This document shows, piece by piece, positions 1 to 7,785 of a DNA stretch of 33,212 nucleotides. The number at the start of each line of letters is the position of its first letter. Positions within the stretch are counted from its first letter, which is position 1. The position numbers and the translations under genes were made by a program. The stretch lies in contig JANQMT010000169.1 of assembly GCA_028279945.1 (NCBI GenBank), positions 1 to 33,212 on the forward strand. Reading direction: 5' to 3'. The stretch is from JAKSCF01 sp028279945. GTDB taxonomy: Bacteria > Bacillota > Clostridia > Peptostreptococcales > JAAYPU01. The notes beneath the pieces were generated by a model that was not told the origin of the DNA, did not search any database, and worked only from the letters and a program-made list of their open reading frames with translations.

Positions 1-40
1 GCTTTTCAAACAGTTTTTTGAAAGGCTTGTTTGCTATGCA
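1..40 (+). terminator. Terminator-like hairpin of an upstream gene
   Basis: A 10-bp stem (gcttttcaaa with tttgaaaggc, one G-U pair) closes a 6-nt loop, and the following bases are T-rich (ttgttt). It lies at the very left edge, so it probably ends a gene outside the window. The T-run is interrupted, so termination strength is uncertain. Confidence 0.45.
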
Positions 41-264
41 CATTTTTAGTTCTATATATTTTTTCATTAAACTATTGACTTTTTATAGTTAGTCACCTGT
101 ATTCAATTGAGTTCTTTTAATAATGTAGTAAAAAAAGAAGACGTAGAGGAAGGTTGATATGAATATAGAGGGATTAACAACTATTTTATTTTAATCAGTA
201 GCACATTTAACTTAGAATTATTATTATAAATATAAGTTTAATCTATATAAAATTTAGTAGATTA
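41..264. other. Non-coding AT-rich intergenic stretch
   Basis: No convincing gene is visible. There is a weak promoter-like pair (TTGACT at 75-80, TGTATT at 98-103) and a well-spaced ribosome-binding-site-like GAGGAAGG before an 11-codon reading frame at 159-194, which is too short and AT-rich to call. Nothing else stands out. Confidence 0.4.
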
Positions 265-293
265 TTGCAAACTCTAAATGGGTATGATAATAT
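265..293 (+). promoter_or_regulatory. Sigma-A type promoter of the pheST leader
   Basis: TTGCAA (265-270) and TAATAT (288-293) are separated by exactly 17 nt. Transcription would begin near 300, just where the T-box leader structure starts, which supports this assignment. Confidence 0.7.
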
Positions 294-299
294 TATGTG

Positions 300-544
300 T
301 AACAATTTTTAGGAAAATATAGCAATGACGAAGAGAGTAAGATGCCAATCATATATTTCAGAGAAAAATGCCAAGGCTGAAAGCATTTTATATATAAAGC
401 ATCCGAAGTTCACTTCTGAGCTGGCTTTTGAAGTAGTAGTAGATTGCCCGTATGCATGCGTTAAATGCCTTAAGTGATAGATTGTTTTTTCTATAATTAG
501 GGTGGTACCGCGGATTTTCGTCCCTTTGCAAGGGGGCTTTTTTT
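300..544 (+). promoter_or_regulatory. T-box leader, tRNA-Phe specific
   Basis: The hallmark T-box sequence AGGGTGGTACCGCG is at 499-512. The GAGAGTAAG element and apical region of Stem I precede it. The likely specifier codon is TTC (Phe) at 409-411, followed by the A usually found after a specifier, in the context gaagTTCacttctgagc. A terminator hairpin with a T-run (520-544) follows the antiterminator. The family works by sensing uncharged tRNA and letting transcription read into the synthetase gene. Phe specificity agrees with the downstream pheS and pheT. The boundaries of Stem I are approximate. Confidence 0.92.
520..544 (+). terminator. T-box regulated terminator
   Basis: The stem GTCCCTT/AAGGGGGC (one bulged G) with a 3-nt loop is followed by seven T residues. 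Its left side competes with the antiterminator that contains the T-box sequence, the usual arrangement for tRNA-dependent antitermination. Confidence 0.85.
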
Positions 545-660
545 ATTGCTTTTTAAAGATAAAAAGGCTAACACTATATTAGCGTTTATAAAAATAAAAA
601 TCATATGATTATTACTGCTAGGGCTTCACGTTAGGTTATGAAAAGGAGGAATATCTGAAA

Positions 661-1683
661 ATGAAAAAAGAGCTTTATGAAATTCAAGAAAAAGCCTTTA
701 AGCTTTTAAAAGAAGCAAATGTAAAAGAAGAAATTGAAAAGGTTAGAATTGATTTTTTAGGTAAAAAAGGACAATTGACCACTGTTCTTAGAGGAATGGG
801 AAAACTTTCAGCTGAAGAGAGGCCGGTAATTGGCAAAATTGCAAATGAAGTAAGAGAAGCGATAGAAAATACCTTAAAGAAGGCCTTTGAGGATATAAAA
901 GAAAAAGAAAGAGTTCAAAAACTAAAAGAAGAAATTATTGATGTTACAATTCCCGGTAGTAAAAAGACCATAGGTTGTAAGCATCCTATTTCTATCACTT
1001 TAGATGAAATCAATCGAATTTTTACAACAATGGGTTTTCAAATTGCCGAGGGTCCGGAAGTCGAAACCGTATATAACAATTTTGATGCTTTGAATGCACC
1101 TAAAAACCACCCCTCAAGAGATGTCACCGATACATTTTATATAGGAGATGACATTTTATTAAGAACCCAAACATCACCTGTTCAGATAAGGACATTAAAA
1201 AGCCAAGAACCGCCTATTAAAGTCATTTCTCCGGGAAGATGCTTCAGGTGTGATACGCCTGATGCGACGCATTCACCTATGTTCCATCAGGTAGAAGGAC
1301 TACTGGTTGACAAAGGTGTGACCATGGGAGACTTAAAAGGAACTTTAGATATGTTTGCTAAACAATTGTTTGGCTCACAAGTTAAAACGAAATTTAGACC
1401 CCATCATTTTCCTTTTACAGAACCCAGCGCAGAAATGGATGTTTCCTGTTTTAAATGCGGAGGCTCAGGATGTAGAGTATGTAAAGGCAGCGGATGGATT
1501 GAAATATTAGGTTCAGGTATGGTACATCCCAATGTATTAAAAGAAGGTAATATTGACACTGAAATATACAGCGGCTTTGCATTTGGTATGGGCGTGGAAA
1601 GAATCGCAATGCTTAAATACGAAGTAGATGATATTCGGCTATTTTTCGAAAATGATATGAGATTCATAGAACAATTTAAGTAA
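661..1683 (+). CDS. pheS: Phenylalanyl-tRNA synthetase alpha subunit
   Basis: This is the catalytic alpha chain of the cytoplasmic alpha2beta2 enzyme that charges tRNA-Phe. At 340 aa it has normal length. The N-terminal third is a lysine/glutamate-rich coiled-coil arm for tRNA binding. The class II core follows: NHPSRDVTDTFY, the motif 2 region RCFRCDTPDATHSPMFHQ, FRPHHFPFTEPSAEMDV, and motif 3 GFAFGMGVERIAML near the C-terminus. A CxxC...CxxC cluster around residues 260-275 is common in bacterial PheS. An AAGGAGGA site at 643-650 fixes the ATG start. pheT follows 12 nt downstream with its own AAGGAGGG, so the two are cotranscribed under T-box control. Confidence 0.98.
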   Translation: MKKELYEIQEKAFKLLKEANVKEEIEKVRIDFLGKKGQLTTVLRGMGKLSAEERPVIGKIANEVREAIENTLKKAFEDIKEKERVQKLKEEIIDVTIPGSKKTIGCKHPISITLDEINRIFTTMGFQIAEGPEVETVYNNFDALNAPKNHPSRDVTDTFYIGDDILLRTQTSPVQIRTLKSQEPPIKVISPGRCFRCDTPDATHSPMFHQVEGLLVDKGVTMGDLKGTLDMFAKQLFGSQVKTKFRPHHFPFTEPSAEMDVSCFKCGGSGCRVCKGSGWIEILGSGMVHPNVLKEGNIDTEIYSGFAFGMGVERIAMLKYEVDDIRLFFENDMRFIEQFK

Positions 1684-1695
1684 GGAGGGAAAGAC

Positions 1696-4098
1696 ATGTT
1701 TGTTCCTATTAGTTGGATAAAAGAATATGTGAATATAGACGGCATTGATTTAAAAGATTTTTGTGATGATATGATAATGTCCGGATCCAATATCGAAGAG
1801 GTACACCATTACGGTGAGGGCATTAAAAAAGTAGTGGTAGGAAAAATCACAAAAATTGTGCCTCATCCGGATGCCGATAAATTAATTGTAACCACCGTAG
1901 ATGTTGGAGAAGAAGAACTGACAATCGTAACAGGTGCCACAAATGTTAATGAAAATGATTATGTTCCGGTTATAAAGGTTGGCGGATGGCTGCCGGGAGG
2001 CGTCAAAATTAAAAAAGGTAAACTTAGAGGCGTAGAATCCTTTGGAATGTTATGTTCCTGTGAGGAGCTGGGGCTTTCAGACAGTGTTATTCCTGTTGCC
2101 TATAAAGACGGTATTTTAATATTGGATCAAGAATACCCTTTAGGTATGGACATAATCAAAGCACTTGGTCTTAACGAAGATGTAGTAGAATTTGAAATCA
2201 CACCAAACCGACCCGATTGTTTAAGTATCATTGGTATGGCTAGAGAAGCAGCAGCCGTATATAAAGGTGAAGTCAACTACCCTTCAACTGATTTGAAGAA
2301 TGAAACAGGTGACATTAAACAATACATTGCTATAGAAATCAAAAATCCTGAGCTTTGCAAAAGATACACTGCAAAAGTTATAAAAGATATTAAAATAAAG
2401 CAGTCACCCTGGTGGCTTCAAAAGAGGCTGATTTGTGCCGGGGTAAGACCTATCAATAATATTGTAGACATTACCAACTATGTTATGCTGGAATACGGTC
2501 AGCCGCTTCACGCTTTTGATATGCGTTATTTATCAGGAGGAAAAATCATTGTGGATACAGCAGCGGATGGTCAAGTATTTACAACCTTAGATGATGCTGA
2601 AAGAAAATTGAATTCATCCATGCTTTTGATTAATGATGCTGAAAAAGGCGTAGGGTTAGCCGGTGTCATGGGAGGCGTTAACTCAGAAGTAAGTGATGAT
2701 ACAACAACCATCCTTTTAGAATCAGCCAACTTTAATGCGGACACTATTCGTGCAACTTCTAAAAAATTAGGATTGAGAACAGAGGCATCGGCAAGATTTG
2801 AAAAAGGTATTGATCCTAACCTATGTCATGAAGCCGTCAATAGAGCCTGCAAACTTATTGAAGATTTAGGCGCGGGTACGGTGGTATCCGGTATTATAGA
2901 TGAATATCCAAATCCACAAGCAGCCGAAGCTAAGACCATCAAAGTTCGAGGTAATAGAATCAATGCATTACTGGGCACCAATATGGGGATATCTGAAATA
3001 GGAGAATTATTTAGAAGACTGGAAATGGAAGTGGAACAACAAGAAGATGACCTTTTCGTAAAGCCTCCTACTGCAAGACTTGACTTAAAAGAAGAAATTG
3101 ATTTCCTTGAAGAAGCTGCAAGAATGTATGGATATGATAAGCTTGAAATGACAGTACCAAAAGGTAATGTACAAGGTGGAAAAAATAAAAAACAAAGATT
3201 AGAAGACTTAGCAAAAGAAACGTTAATTGCACTTGGGCTTAATGAAATCCAAACTTATTCTTTCGTAAGCCCTAAAGGTATCGATTTAATAAAAGCACCT
3301 GAGATTAGCATGAAAAGAAACTTTGTTGAATTACTAAATCCACTTGGAGAAGAAAATAGTGTCATGAGGACATCTTTAATACCTAATATGATGGAAGTGC
3401 TCATGAGGAATCACAATAGAAACAACCCATATGCATCAGCTTTTGAATTAGGTCAAATATTCATAAAAACAGAAGAACAAGAAGACCGTTTGCCTAAAGA
3501 ATCATTAAGTCTGGTTGCAGGTATGTATGGGGATGATGTTGATTTCTATACGTTAAAAGGAATGATAGAGGTTCTTTTCGAGAAAATAGGTCTAAAAGAC
3601 TTAGAATTTATTCCGGAAACCAACCATCCAACATTCCATCCGGGGAGATGTGCCAACGTTGTATACGATAACATGTATATAGGGGTATTGGGTGAATGCC
3701 ATCCGGACGTGTTAGAAAACTATGACATGTCGACCAGAACATACTTATGTGAAGTGAATTTTGATCATATCCTTGCCCATGCCAATACAGACAAATATTA
3801 TTCACCGTTACCTAAATATCCTGCTATGGTAAGAGATATCGCTTTGGTGGTTGAAGAAAGTGTGTATGTTAAAGCCATAGAAGATATTATCAAACAAAAT
3901 GGTGGAAAGCTGTTAGAAAAAATAGAGCTGTTCGATATCTACAGAGGTAAGCAGGTCAAAGAAGGCTATAAGAGCGTTGCATACTCTCTAACTTATAGAG
4001 ATTTAAACAAAACCCTTACGGAAGAAGAAGTCAGCAAAGCACATTCTAAAGTGTTAAAAGCTTTAGAAGAACAATTGTCGGCTACTTTGAGAGACTAG
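1696..4098 (+). CDS. pheT: Phenylalanyl-tRNA synthetase beta subunit
   Basis: The beta chain of PheRS carries the editing and tRNA-recognition modules. At 800 aa it has the full bacterial length. Visible in order are an EMAP-like tRNA-binding domain (about residues 40-150, with GKITKIVPHPDADKL), the B3/B4 editing domain (about 210-385, with GLAGVMGG and TEASARFEKG), a B5 domain (about 400-475), the catalytic-like core (about 490-680, with NPLGEENSVMRTSLIP), and the C-terminal anticodon-binding ferredoxin-fold domain (about 705-800, with YPAMVRDIALVV). An AAGGAGGG site overlapping the pheS stop sets the ATG start. A strong terminator follows, so the pheST transcript ends here and does not run into the next gene. 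Confidence 0.98.
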   Translation: MFVPISWIKEYVNIDGIDLKDFCDDMIMSGSNIEEVHHYGEGIKKVVVGKITKIVPHPDADKLIVTTVDVGEEELTIVTGATNVNENDYVPVIKVGGWLPGGVKIKKGKLRGVESFGMLCSCEELGLSDSVIPVAYKDGILILDQEYPLGMDIIKALGLNEDVVEFEITPNRPDCLSIIGMAREAAAVYKGEVNYPSTDLKNETGDIKQYIAIEIKNPELCKRYTAKVIKDIKIKQSPWWLQKRLICAGVRPINNIVDITNYVMLEYGQPLHAFDMRYLSGGKIIVDTAADGQVFTTLDDAERKLNSSMLLINDAEKGVGLAGVMGGVNSEVSDDTTTILLESANFNADTIRATSKKLGLRTEASARFEKGIDPNLCHEAVNRACKLIEDLGAGTVVSGIIDEYPNPQAAEAKTIKVRGNRINALLGTNMGISEIGELFRRLEMEVEQQEDDLFVKPPTARLDLKEEIDFLEEAARMYGYDKLEMTVPKGNVQGGKNKKQRLEDLAKETLIALGLNEIQTYSFVSPKGIDLIKAPEISMKRNFVELLNPLGEENSVMRTSLIPNMMEVLMRNHNRNNPYASAFELGQIFIKTEEQEDRLPKESLSLVAGMYGDDVDFYTLKGMIEVLFEKIGLKDLEFIPETNHPTFHPGRCANVVYDNMYIGVLGECHPDVLENYDMSTRTYLCEVNFDHILAHANTDKYYSPLPKYPAMVRDIALVVEESVYVKAIEDIIKQNGGKLLEKIELFDIYRGKQVKEGYKSVAYSLTYRDLNKTLTEEEVSKAHSKVLKALEEQLSATLRD

Positions 4099-4121
4099 AT
4101 TTTAGGATTATTCTGATCAGT

Positions 4122-4168
4122 AAAGATAACCAAAAGTATATAAATTATTTTGGTTATCTTTTTATTTT
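4122..4168 (+). terminator. Rho-independent terminator of pheST
   Basis: A perfect 14-bp stem (aaagataaccaaaa with ttttggttatcttt) with a 12-nt AT loop is followed by a T-rich run. It separates the housekeeping pheST unit from the catabolic island on its right. Confidence 0.85.
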
Positions 4169-4184
4169 TGTACGACTTGTACTA

Positions 4185-4213
4185 TTTACATTTATTTCAA
4201 ATAACAATATAAT
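4185..4213 (+). promoter_or_regulatory. Promoter of the GntR regulator gene
   Basis: TTTACA (4185-4190) and TATAAT (4208-4213) are spaced by 17 nt. The -10 box lies inside the inverted repeat at 4203-4237, as expected for an autorepressed regulator gene. Confidence 0.7.
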
Positions 4214-4237
4214 ATAAATCATATATTATATATTGTT
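4203..4237. promoter_or_regulatory. Candidate operator, autoregulatory
   Basis: This is an AT-rich inverted repeat (aacaatataatata, 5-nt centre, tatattatatattgtt) that is near-perfect, with a 2-nt indel between arms. It covers the -10 box. On the minus strand it contains AATATATGAT (4218-4227), the same 10-mer found in the operator-like palindrome before the main operon (5379-5388). Assignment to the adjacent GntR regulator is inference from position and similarity. Confidence 0.55.
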
Positions 4238-4298
4238 AGAATATTTAATAATAAGAATATATAAAATTACACTTATATAAAAGGAGATTGAAAAAAAT

Positions 4299-4955
4299 AT
4301 GGTAACTAGATTTAAAACCAAAAGTGATTATGTATATGAAAATGTGAAAGAAAACATTATTAATGGTGAATATAAACCTGGAACATCTTTAATTATTAAA
4401 AATGTTGCTGAAGAATATGAAGTATCTGAAACGCCTGTTAGGGAAGCTTTAAAACGTTTAGAAGCAGAAGGACTCGTAAAATTAACAGCACATTCGGGAA
4501 TTAAGGTAGCTGTCCCTTCTGTAAAAAAGTTAAAAGAAATGATGGATATTAGGATTAATCTCGAACTACTTGCAGTAAAAAAATTTTATGAAAACATTAA
4601 TAACGATCATATTGATGATATGAAAGCAATACTTGATGATATGATTTTAGCTGTAGAAAAAGAAGATATAAAAAAATACAGTATTTTAGATAAAGAATTT
4701 CATGGATATATATTTAATAATTGTGAGAATGAGACTTTAAAAAAAATAATTTTTGATTTGTGGAATAAAAGTGAATATGTACGTTCCATTTTTAGTTATT
4801 CAAAAGAATTTATGGAAACGTCCGTAGAAGAACATATTTGGATATTGGATTTAATGAATAAAAAGGGATACGTAAAAGAAATATGTGAAATATATGAAAA
4901 TCATAAAAAAGAATCATTTAAAAGATTAATTGACTATTTACAAGGTTGTGAATAA
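4299..4955 (+). CDS. GntR family regulator, FadR/FCD subfamily
   Basis: This is a DNA-binding regulator of 218 aa, normal for the subfamily. Residues 6-70 form the winged helix-turn-helix, with VSETPVREALKRLEAEGLV as the typical recognition-helix region. Residues 80-215 form an all-helical FCD ligand domain; His135, His179 and His202 have the spacing of the metal-binding histidines of this family, so a carboxylate bound through a metal is a plausible effector. An AAGGAG site (4281-4286) supports the ATG. The gene has its own promoter and overlapping palindrome, and a similar palindrome lies at the main operon promoter. It therefore probably represses both units until the substrate or an intermediate is present. 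The ligand is unknown. Confidence 0.9.
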   Translation: MVTRFKTKSDYVYENVKENIINGEYKPGTSLIIKNVAEEYEVSETPVREALKRLEAEGLVKLTAHSGIKVAVPSVKKLKEMMDIRINLELLAVKKFYENINNDHIDDMKAILDDMILAVEKEDIKKYSILDKEFHGYIFNNCENETLKKIIFDLWNKSEYVRSIFSYSKEFMETSVEEHIWILDLMNKKGYVKEICEIYENHKKESFKRLIDYLQGCE

Positions 4956-4999
4956 ACAATCATGTAAGTTATTTAATATTATCAGAGAGGCGTATTAAT

Positions 5000-5239
5000 A
5001 TGAATAATGAGATTGTATTAAAAGGAATAGGGTTGTTCAAAAACTACATGCCGGATAAAAAGGAACAGTTAAACGTAGTATTAGACGGAGAAAAATCATT
5101 AAGTGAGATATTAGAAGATATAAATATGGATAATAAAATAATATATATTGCTTTACTTAACGGAAAAAAGGTTGATGCCGATTATAAACCTAAAAATGGA
5201 GATATCATTTCACTAATGTTACCTATATATGGAGGATAG
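5000..5239 (+). CDS. MoaD/ThiS-like sulfur carrier protein
   Basis: This is a 79-aa beta-grasp protein ending in Gly-Gly (PIYGG), the C-terminus that is adenylated and thiocarboxylated in MoaD and ThiS. The body shows the expected pattern (LDGEKSLSEIL, IALLNGKKV, KNGDIISLMLP). MoaD-type proteins supply sulfur for the pterin dithiolene. A copy dedicated to tungstopterin is plausible because an aldehyde:ferredoxin oxidoreductase lies 7.8 kb downstream in the same island, and AOR loci elsewhere carry MoaD-like genes. It follows the regulator by 44 nt and ends at two terminators, so it is likely cotranscribed with the regulator rather than with the AOR. The start has only a modest site (GAGAGG). 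No MoaE, MoeB or thiamine genes are in the window. Confidence 0.8.
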   Translation: MNNEIVLKGIGLFKNYMPDKKEQLNVVLDGEKSLSEILEDINMDNKIIYIALLNGKKVDADYKPKNGDIISLMLPIYGG

Positions 5240-5240
5240 T

Positions 5241-5284
5241 AAAAATAGAGATTAAACATGATCGTGTTAATCTCTATTTTACAT
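5241..5284 (+). terminator. Terminator 1 after the MoaD-like gene
   Basis: The stem aaaatagagattaa with ttaatctctatttt begins 2 nt after the stop codon and extends inward with one bulge. The T-rich 3' arm and trailing bases fit a Rho-independent terminator. The stem is near-symmetric and could work on both strands. Confidence 0.75.
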
Positions 5285-5291
5285 TTTACTG

Positions 5292-5350
5292 TTGCTTAAT
5301 ATTATTTTTTAAATTGTTTAAAAAAATAATATTAAGTAATTTCTTTTTTT
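5292..5350 (+). terminator. Terminator 2, tandem hairpin
   Basis: A 19-bp stem (arms 5292-5310 and 5321-5339, one G-U pair) with a 10-nt AT loop is followed by ttctttttttg. With the hairpin at 5241-5284 it makes a double terminator directly upstream of the main operon promoter. Confidence 0.7.
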
Positions 5351-5353
5351 GTA

Positions 5354-5382
5354 TTGAAATATTTCTGGTTTTCTGATAATAT
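5354..5382 (+). promoter_or_regulatory. Promoter of the catabolic operon
   Basis: TTGAAA (5354-5359) and TAATAT (5377-5382) are spaced by exactly 17 nt. The -10 box sits in the left arm of a perfect inverted repeat. No other promoter or terminator of comparable quality is visible until 20588, so this is probably the main start for the eleven-gene stretch and its transporter. Confidence 0.75.
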
Positions 5383-5408
5383 ATGATATATTATATATTA
5401 TCAGAAAA
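5369..5408. promoter_or_regulatory. Perfect 16-bp inverted repeat, candidate operator
   Basis: Left arm ttttctgataatatat (5369-5384), 8-nt centre, right arm atatattatcagaaaa (5393-5408), with no mismatch. It spans the -10 box and the expected start of transcription. It shares AATATATGAT and an AT-rich flank with the palindrome ahead of the GntR regulator gene. Repression by that regulator is the simplest reading; an RNA hairpin at the 5' end of the transcript is the alternative. Confidence 0.65.
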
Positions 5409-5429
5409 TTTAAAATAGAGGTGAGTGAT

Positions 5430-6635
5430 ATGGAAAAGTGGAAATCGGAAAAATTTTGGACCAGTCCTTACAATTATCTGGAATCATTTAGGGATAATTT
5501 AAAATTACCAAAGAAAGTTAAAATTCATGATGCAACTCTTAGAGATGGAGAACAAACTCCAGGGGTAGTTTTTTCTGTAGAAGATAAAGTTGAAATTGCT
5601 CAAATGTTAAATGATCTTGGAGTGGACCGTATCGAGGCAGGTATGCCTGCGGTATCAACTCAGGATAAAGAAGCTATAACAAAAATAGCGGCTTTGGGAT
5701 TAAATGCAAAGATATTTTCATTTGCAAGGGCTAACAAAGATGATATTGATATGGCGGTGGAATGTGGCGTTGATGGTGTTATTATAGAAATACCTGCCGG
5801 CAGGCCTAAATTAAAGTATCAGTTTAAAAAGTGGACAGATGATGATGTCATAAACATTAGTGTTGATACTATAAAATATGCAAAAGAAAAGAATTTGGAA
5901 GTTGTGTATTTTGGATATGATACTACAAGGTCAGACTTTGAATTTCTAAAAAAATTATATGACAGAGTAGTATATGAAGGAAAGCCGGATTCAATAGGAA
6001 TTGTTGATACTATGGGGTGTGCAATACCCGGTGCAGTTAAAGAATTAATTGATAAATTAAAGACATTGTATCCCAAAATGACATTTGAAATTCACCCCCA
6101 TAATGACTTTGGAATGGCAACAGCTACATGTTTTGCAGCTGTAGAAGCAGGAGCAGAAGTGATTCATACCTGCATAAATGGTATGGGAGAAAGAACAGGA
6201 AATGCTGCATTAGAAGAAGTTATGGTAGGGTTAAAAGTTTTATATGGGCTTGATGTGCCATATAAATTAGAAAAACTAAATGAGGTATCAAAAAAAGTAC
6301 AAGAAAAAGCAAATATTGAATTGGCTGTAAATAAGCCTATTGTAGGCAAAAATATATTTGTAAGAGAATCAGGCATTGGAATTGATCTGGTACTCAACAC
6401 ACCATTAGCTATGTATGCTATGGACCCTAAGATTATTGGACATAAATCAGGGGTAGTATTGGGTAAAAAAAGCGGGTTAAAATCAATTGACGTAAAATTA
6501 GAAGAATTCAATTTGGTTTTACCTGAAAATAAAAAAGAATCGGCATTAAAAGAAATCAAAGAAACAGGAATTTCTAAAAAACGTATATTAACAGATGATG
6601 AATTTAAAGAAATCGTCAATAAATATAACCAATAA
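5430..6635 (+). CDS. Homocitrate/isopropylmalate synthase-like enzyme
   Basis: A DRE-TIM metallolyase family enzyme, the group that joins an acyl-CoA (usually acetyl-CoA) to a 2-oxo acid (NifV homocitrate synthase, LeuA, citramalate synthase, Re-citrate synthase). The TIM barrel carries HDATLRDGEQTPGV near residue 30 (Asp metal ligand and catalytic Arg), HPHNDFGMATA (His-x-His metal ligands, about residue 220) and NGMGERTGNAALEEV, the synthase-type signature rather than the HMG-CoA lyase type. At 401 aa it is NifV-like and lacks the LeuA regulatory domain. The ATG at 5430 fits AGAGGTGA; an in-frame GTG at 5421 lies on top of that site and is unlikely. As first gene of the operon it may condense a pathway 2-oxo acid with acetyl-CoA. 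No nitrogenase or leucine genes are nearby, so the substrate is open. Confidence 0.87.
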   Translation: MEKWKSEKFWTSPYNYLESFRDNLKLPKKVKIHDATLRDGEQTPGVVFSVEDKVEIAQMLNDLGVDRIEAGMPAVSTQDKEAITKIAALGLNAKIFSFARANKDDIDMAVECGVDGVIIEIPAGRPKLKYQFKKWTDDDVINISVDTIKYAKEKNLEVVYFGYDTTRSDFEFLKKLYDRVVYEGKPDSIGIVDTMGCAIPGAVKELIDKLKTLYPKMTFEIHPHNDFGMATATCFAAVEAGAEVIHTCINGMGERTGNAALEEVMVGLKVLYGLDVPYKLEKLNEVSKKVQEKANIELAVNKPIVGKNIFVRESGIGIDLVLNTPLAMYAMDPKIIGHKSGVVLGKKSGLKSIDVKLEEFNLVLPENKKESALKEIKETGISKKRILTDDEFKEIVNKYNQ

Positions 6636-6667
6636 TTTTAAATATATTATTTGATTGAGGTGAAAAC

Positions 6668-7771
6668 ATGAAAATAGTTGAAATTAAAACAACGCCATTT
6701 AAAATTCCGTATAAAAAACCCCTAAGATTTGGTGCAACAGGATATGATGATGCAGCAGAGCATGTTCTAATTGAAGTTATTACAGATGAAGGGATTGTGG
6801 GTATTTCTGAGGCAATACCCAGACAGACCATCTATGGAGAGTCACAGGCGTCGATTGTATACGCTGTAAAGGAATGGTTTAAGCCTATGCTTATAGGAGA
6901 AGAACCATACAATATAGATACCATAGCAGATAAAATGGATAAAATAGTAGGAAATACAACCGTTAAAGGTGCTATTGATATAGCGCTCCATGACATTATT
7001 GGTAAAAAAGCCGGACTCCCACTCAATAAATTGATTGGAGGTACAAAAGAAAAAATAGAAGCAGCATGGATGATTGGAATGGATGAATTTGATGTCATGA
7101 TGGAAGAAGCTATGAAAATGAAAGAATTAGGTATTATGAACTTTAAAATAAAAGTGGGTAAAAATTTAGATCATGACATCAAATTCATAAAAGAATTAAG
7201 GAGTATTTTAGGAGAAAATATCAGAATTTATGCAGATGCAAATCAAGCTTATTCTGTAGAAGAAGCGATTAAAGCAATCAAAGTTCTTTATGACTATGAC
7301 CTTGTTTTATTAGAAGAACCCACTGCTTGGTGGAACAATAGGGGAAAAAAACGAATTGCTCAAACGACAACCATTCCACTAATGGCTGATGAAAGTGCTG
7401 TAACGCCTCAACTTGTTTTGAATGAAATAGAACAAAATACTGCCGGTGTGTTTAGTGTTAAGATTCCTAGGACTGGGATACGAAACTCAAGACTAATCGT
7501 GCATATGGCTGAGGCAAACGGATTACCTTGTCTTATCGGAACACAGTCAGAAACAAGCATTGGAGGAAGAGCAGCAATTCATGTTGCTTCAGCTTTCAGA
7601 AATGTGTCGCTTCCTAGTGAGGTATCATTTTTCTTAAACCTTAAAGACGAAATTATTAAAAATCCATTAAAAATAGAATATGGATATGTGATAGTTCCAA
7701 ATGAACCTGGAGTAGGCGCAGAAATTGATAGAGATAAATTGAATGAATATAAAGTAAAAATTGAATTATGA
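6668..7771 (+). CDS. Enolase superfamily, muconate-cycloisomerase subgroup
   Basis: A metal-dependent enzyme that removes a proton alpha to a carboxylate, at 367 aa normal for the family. An N-terminal capping domain (1-120) is followed by the barrel. Lys160-x-Lys162 (NFKIKVG) and Lys265 (SVKIP) are the two opposed acid/base lysines of the muconate lactonizing subgroup. Asp190, Glu216 and Asp241 (YADAN, LLEEP, ADES) are the magnesium ligands. Members include muconate cycloisomerase, dipeptide and betaine epimerases and N-succinylamino acid racemases, so chemistry could be cycloisomerisation, epimerisation or dehydration. The gene follows its neighbour by 32 nt, with GAGGTGAAA as ribosome site. 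A catabolic role on a carboxylate substrate is inferred from the operon; the exact reaction is not. Confidence 0.88.
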   Translation: MKIVEIKTTPFKIPYKKPLRFGATGYDDAAEHVLIEVITDEGIVGISEAIPRQTIYGESQASIVYAVKEWFKPMLIGEEPYNIDTIADKMDKIVGNTTVKGAIDIALHDIIGKKAGLPLNKLIGGTKEKIEAAWMIGMDEFDVMMEEAMKMKELGIMNFKIKVGKNLDHDIKFIKELRSILGENIRIYADANQAYSVEEAIKAIKVLYDYDLVLLEEPTAWWNNRGKKRIAQTTTIPLMADESAVTPQLVLNEIEQNTAGVFSVKIPRTGIRNSRLIVHMAEANGLPCLIGTQSETSIGGRAAIHVASAFRNVSLPSEVSFFLNLKDEIIKNPLKIEYGYVIVPNEPGVGAEIDRDKLNEYKVKIEL

Positions 7772-7785
7772 TTGGAGGATAAAAT

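Noticed and set aside
159..194. Eleven-codon reading frame with a decent ribosome site
   Set aside because: Too short, no resemblance to a known leader peptide, and separated from the T-box promoter; could be chance in AT-rich DNA.
6164..6619. Minus-strand open frame of about 150 codons inside the synthase gene, and similar ones at 1404-1790, 22416-22742 and elsewhere
   Set aside because: They are shadows of well-identified plus-strand genes, lacking ribosome sites and family features.
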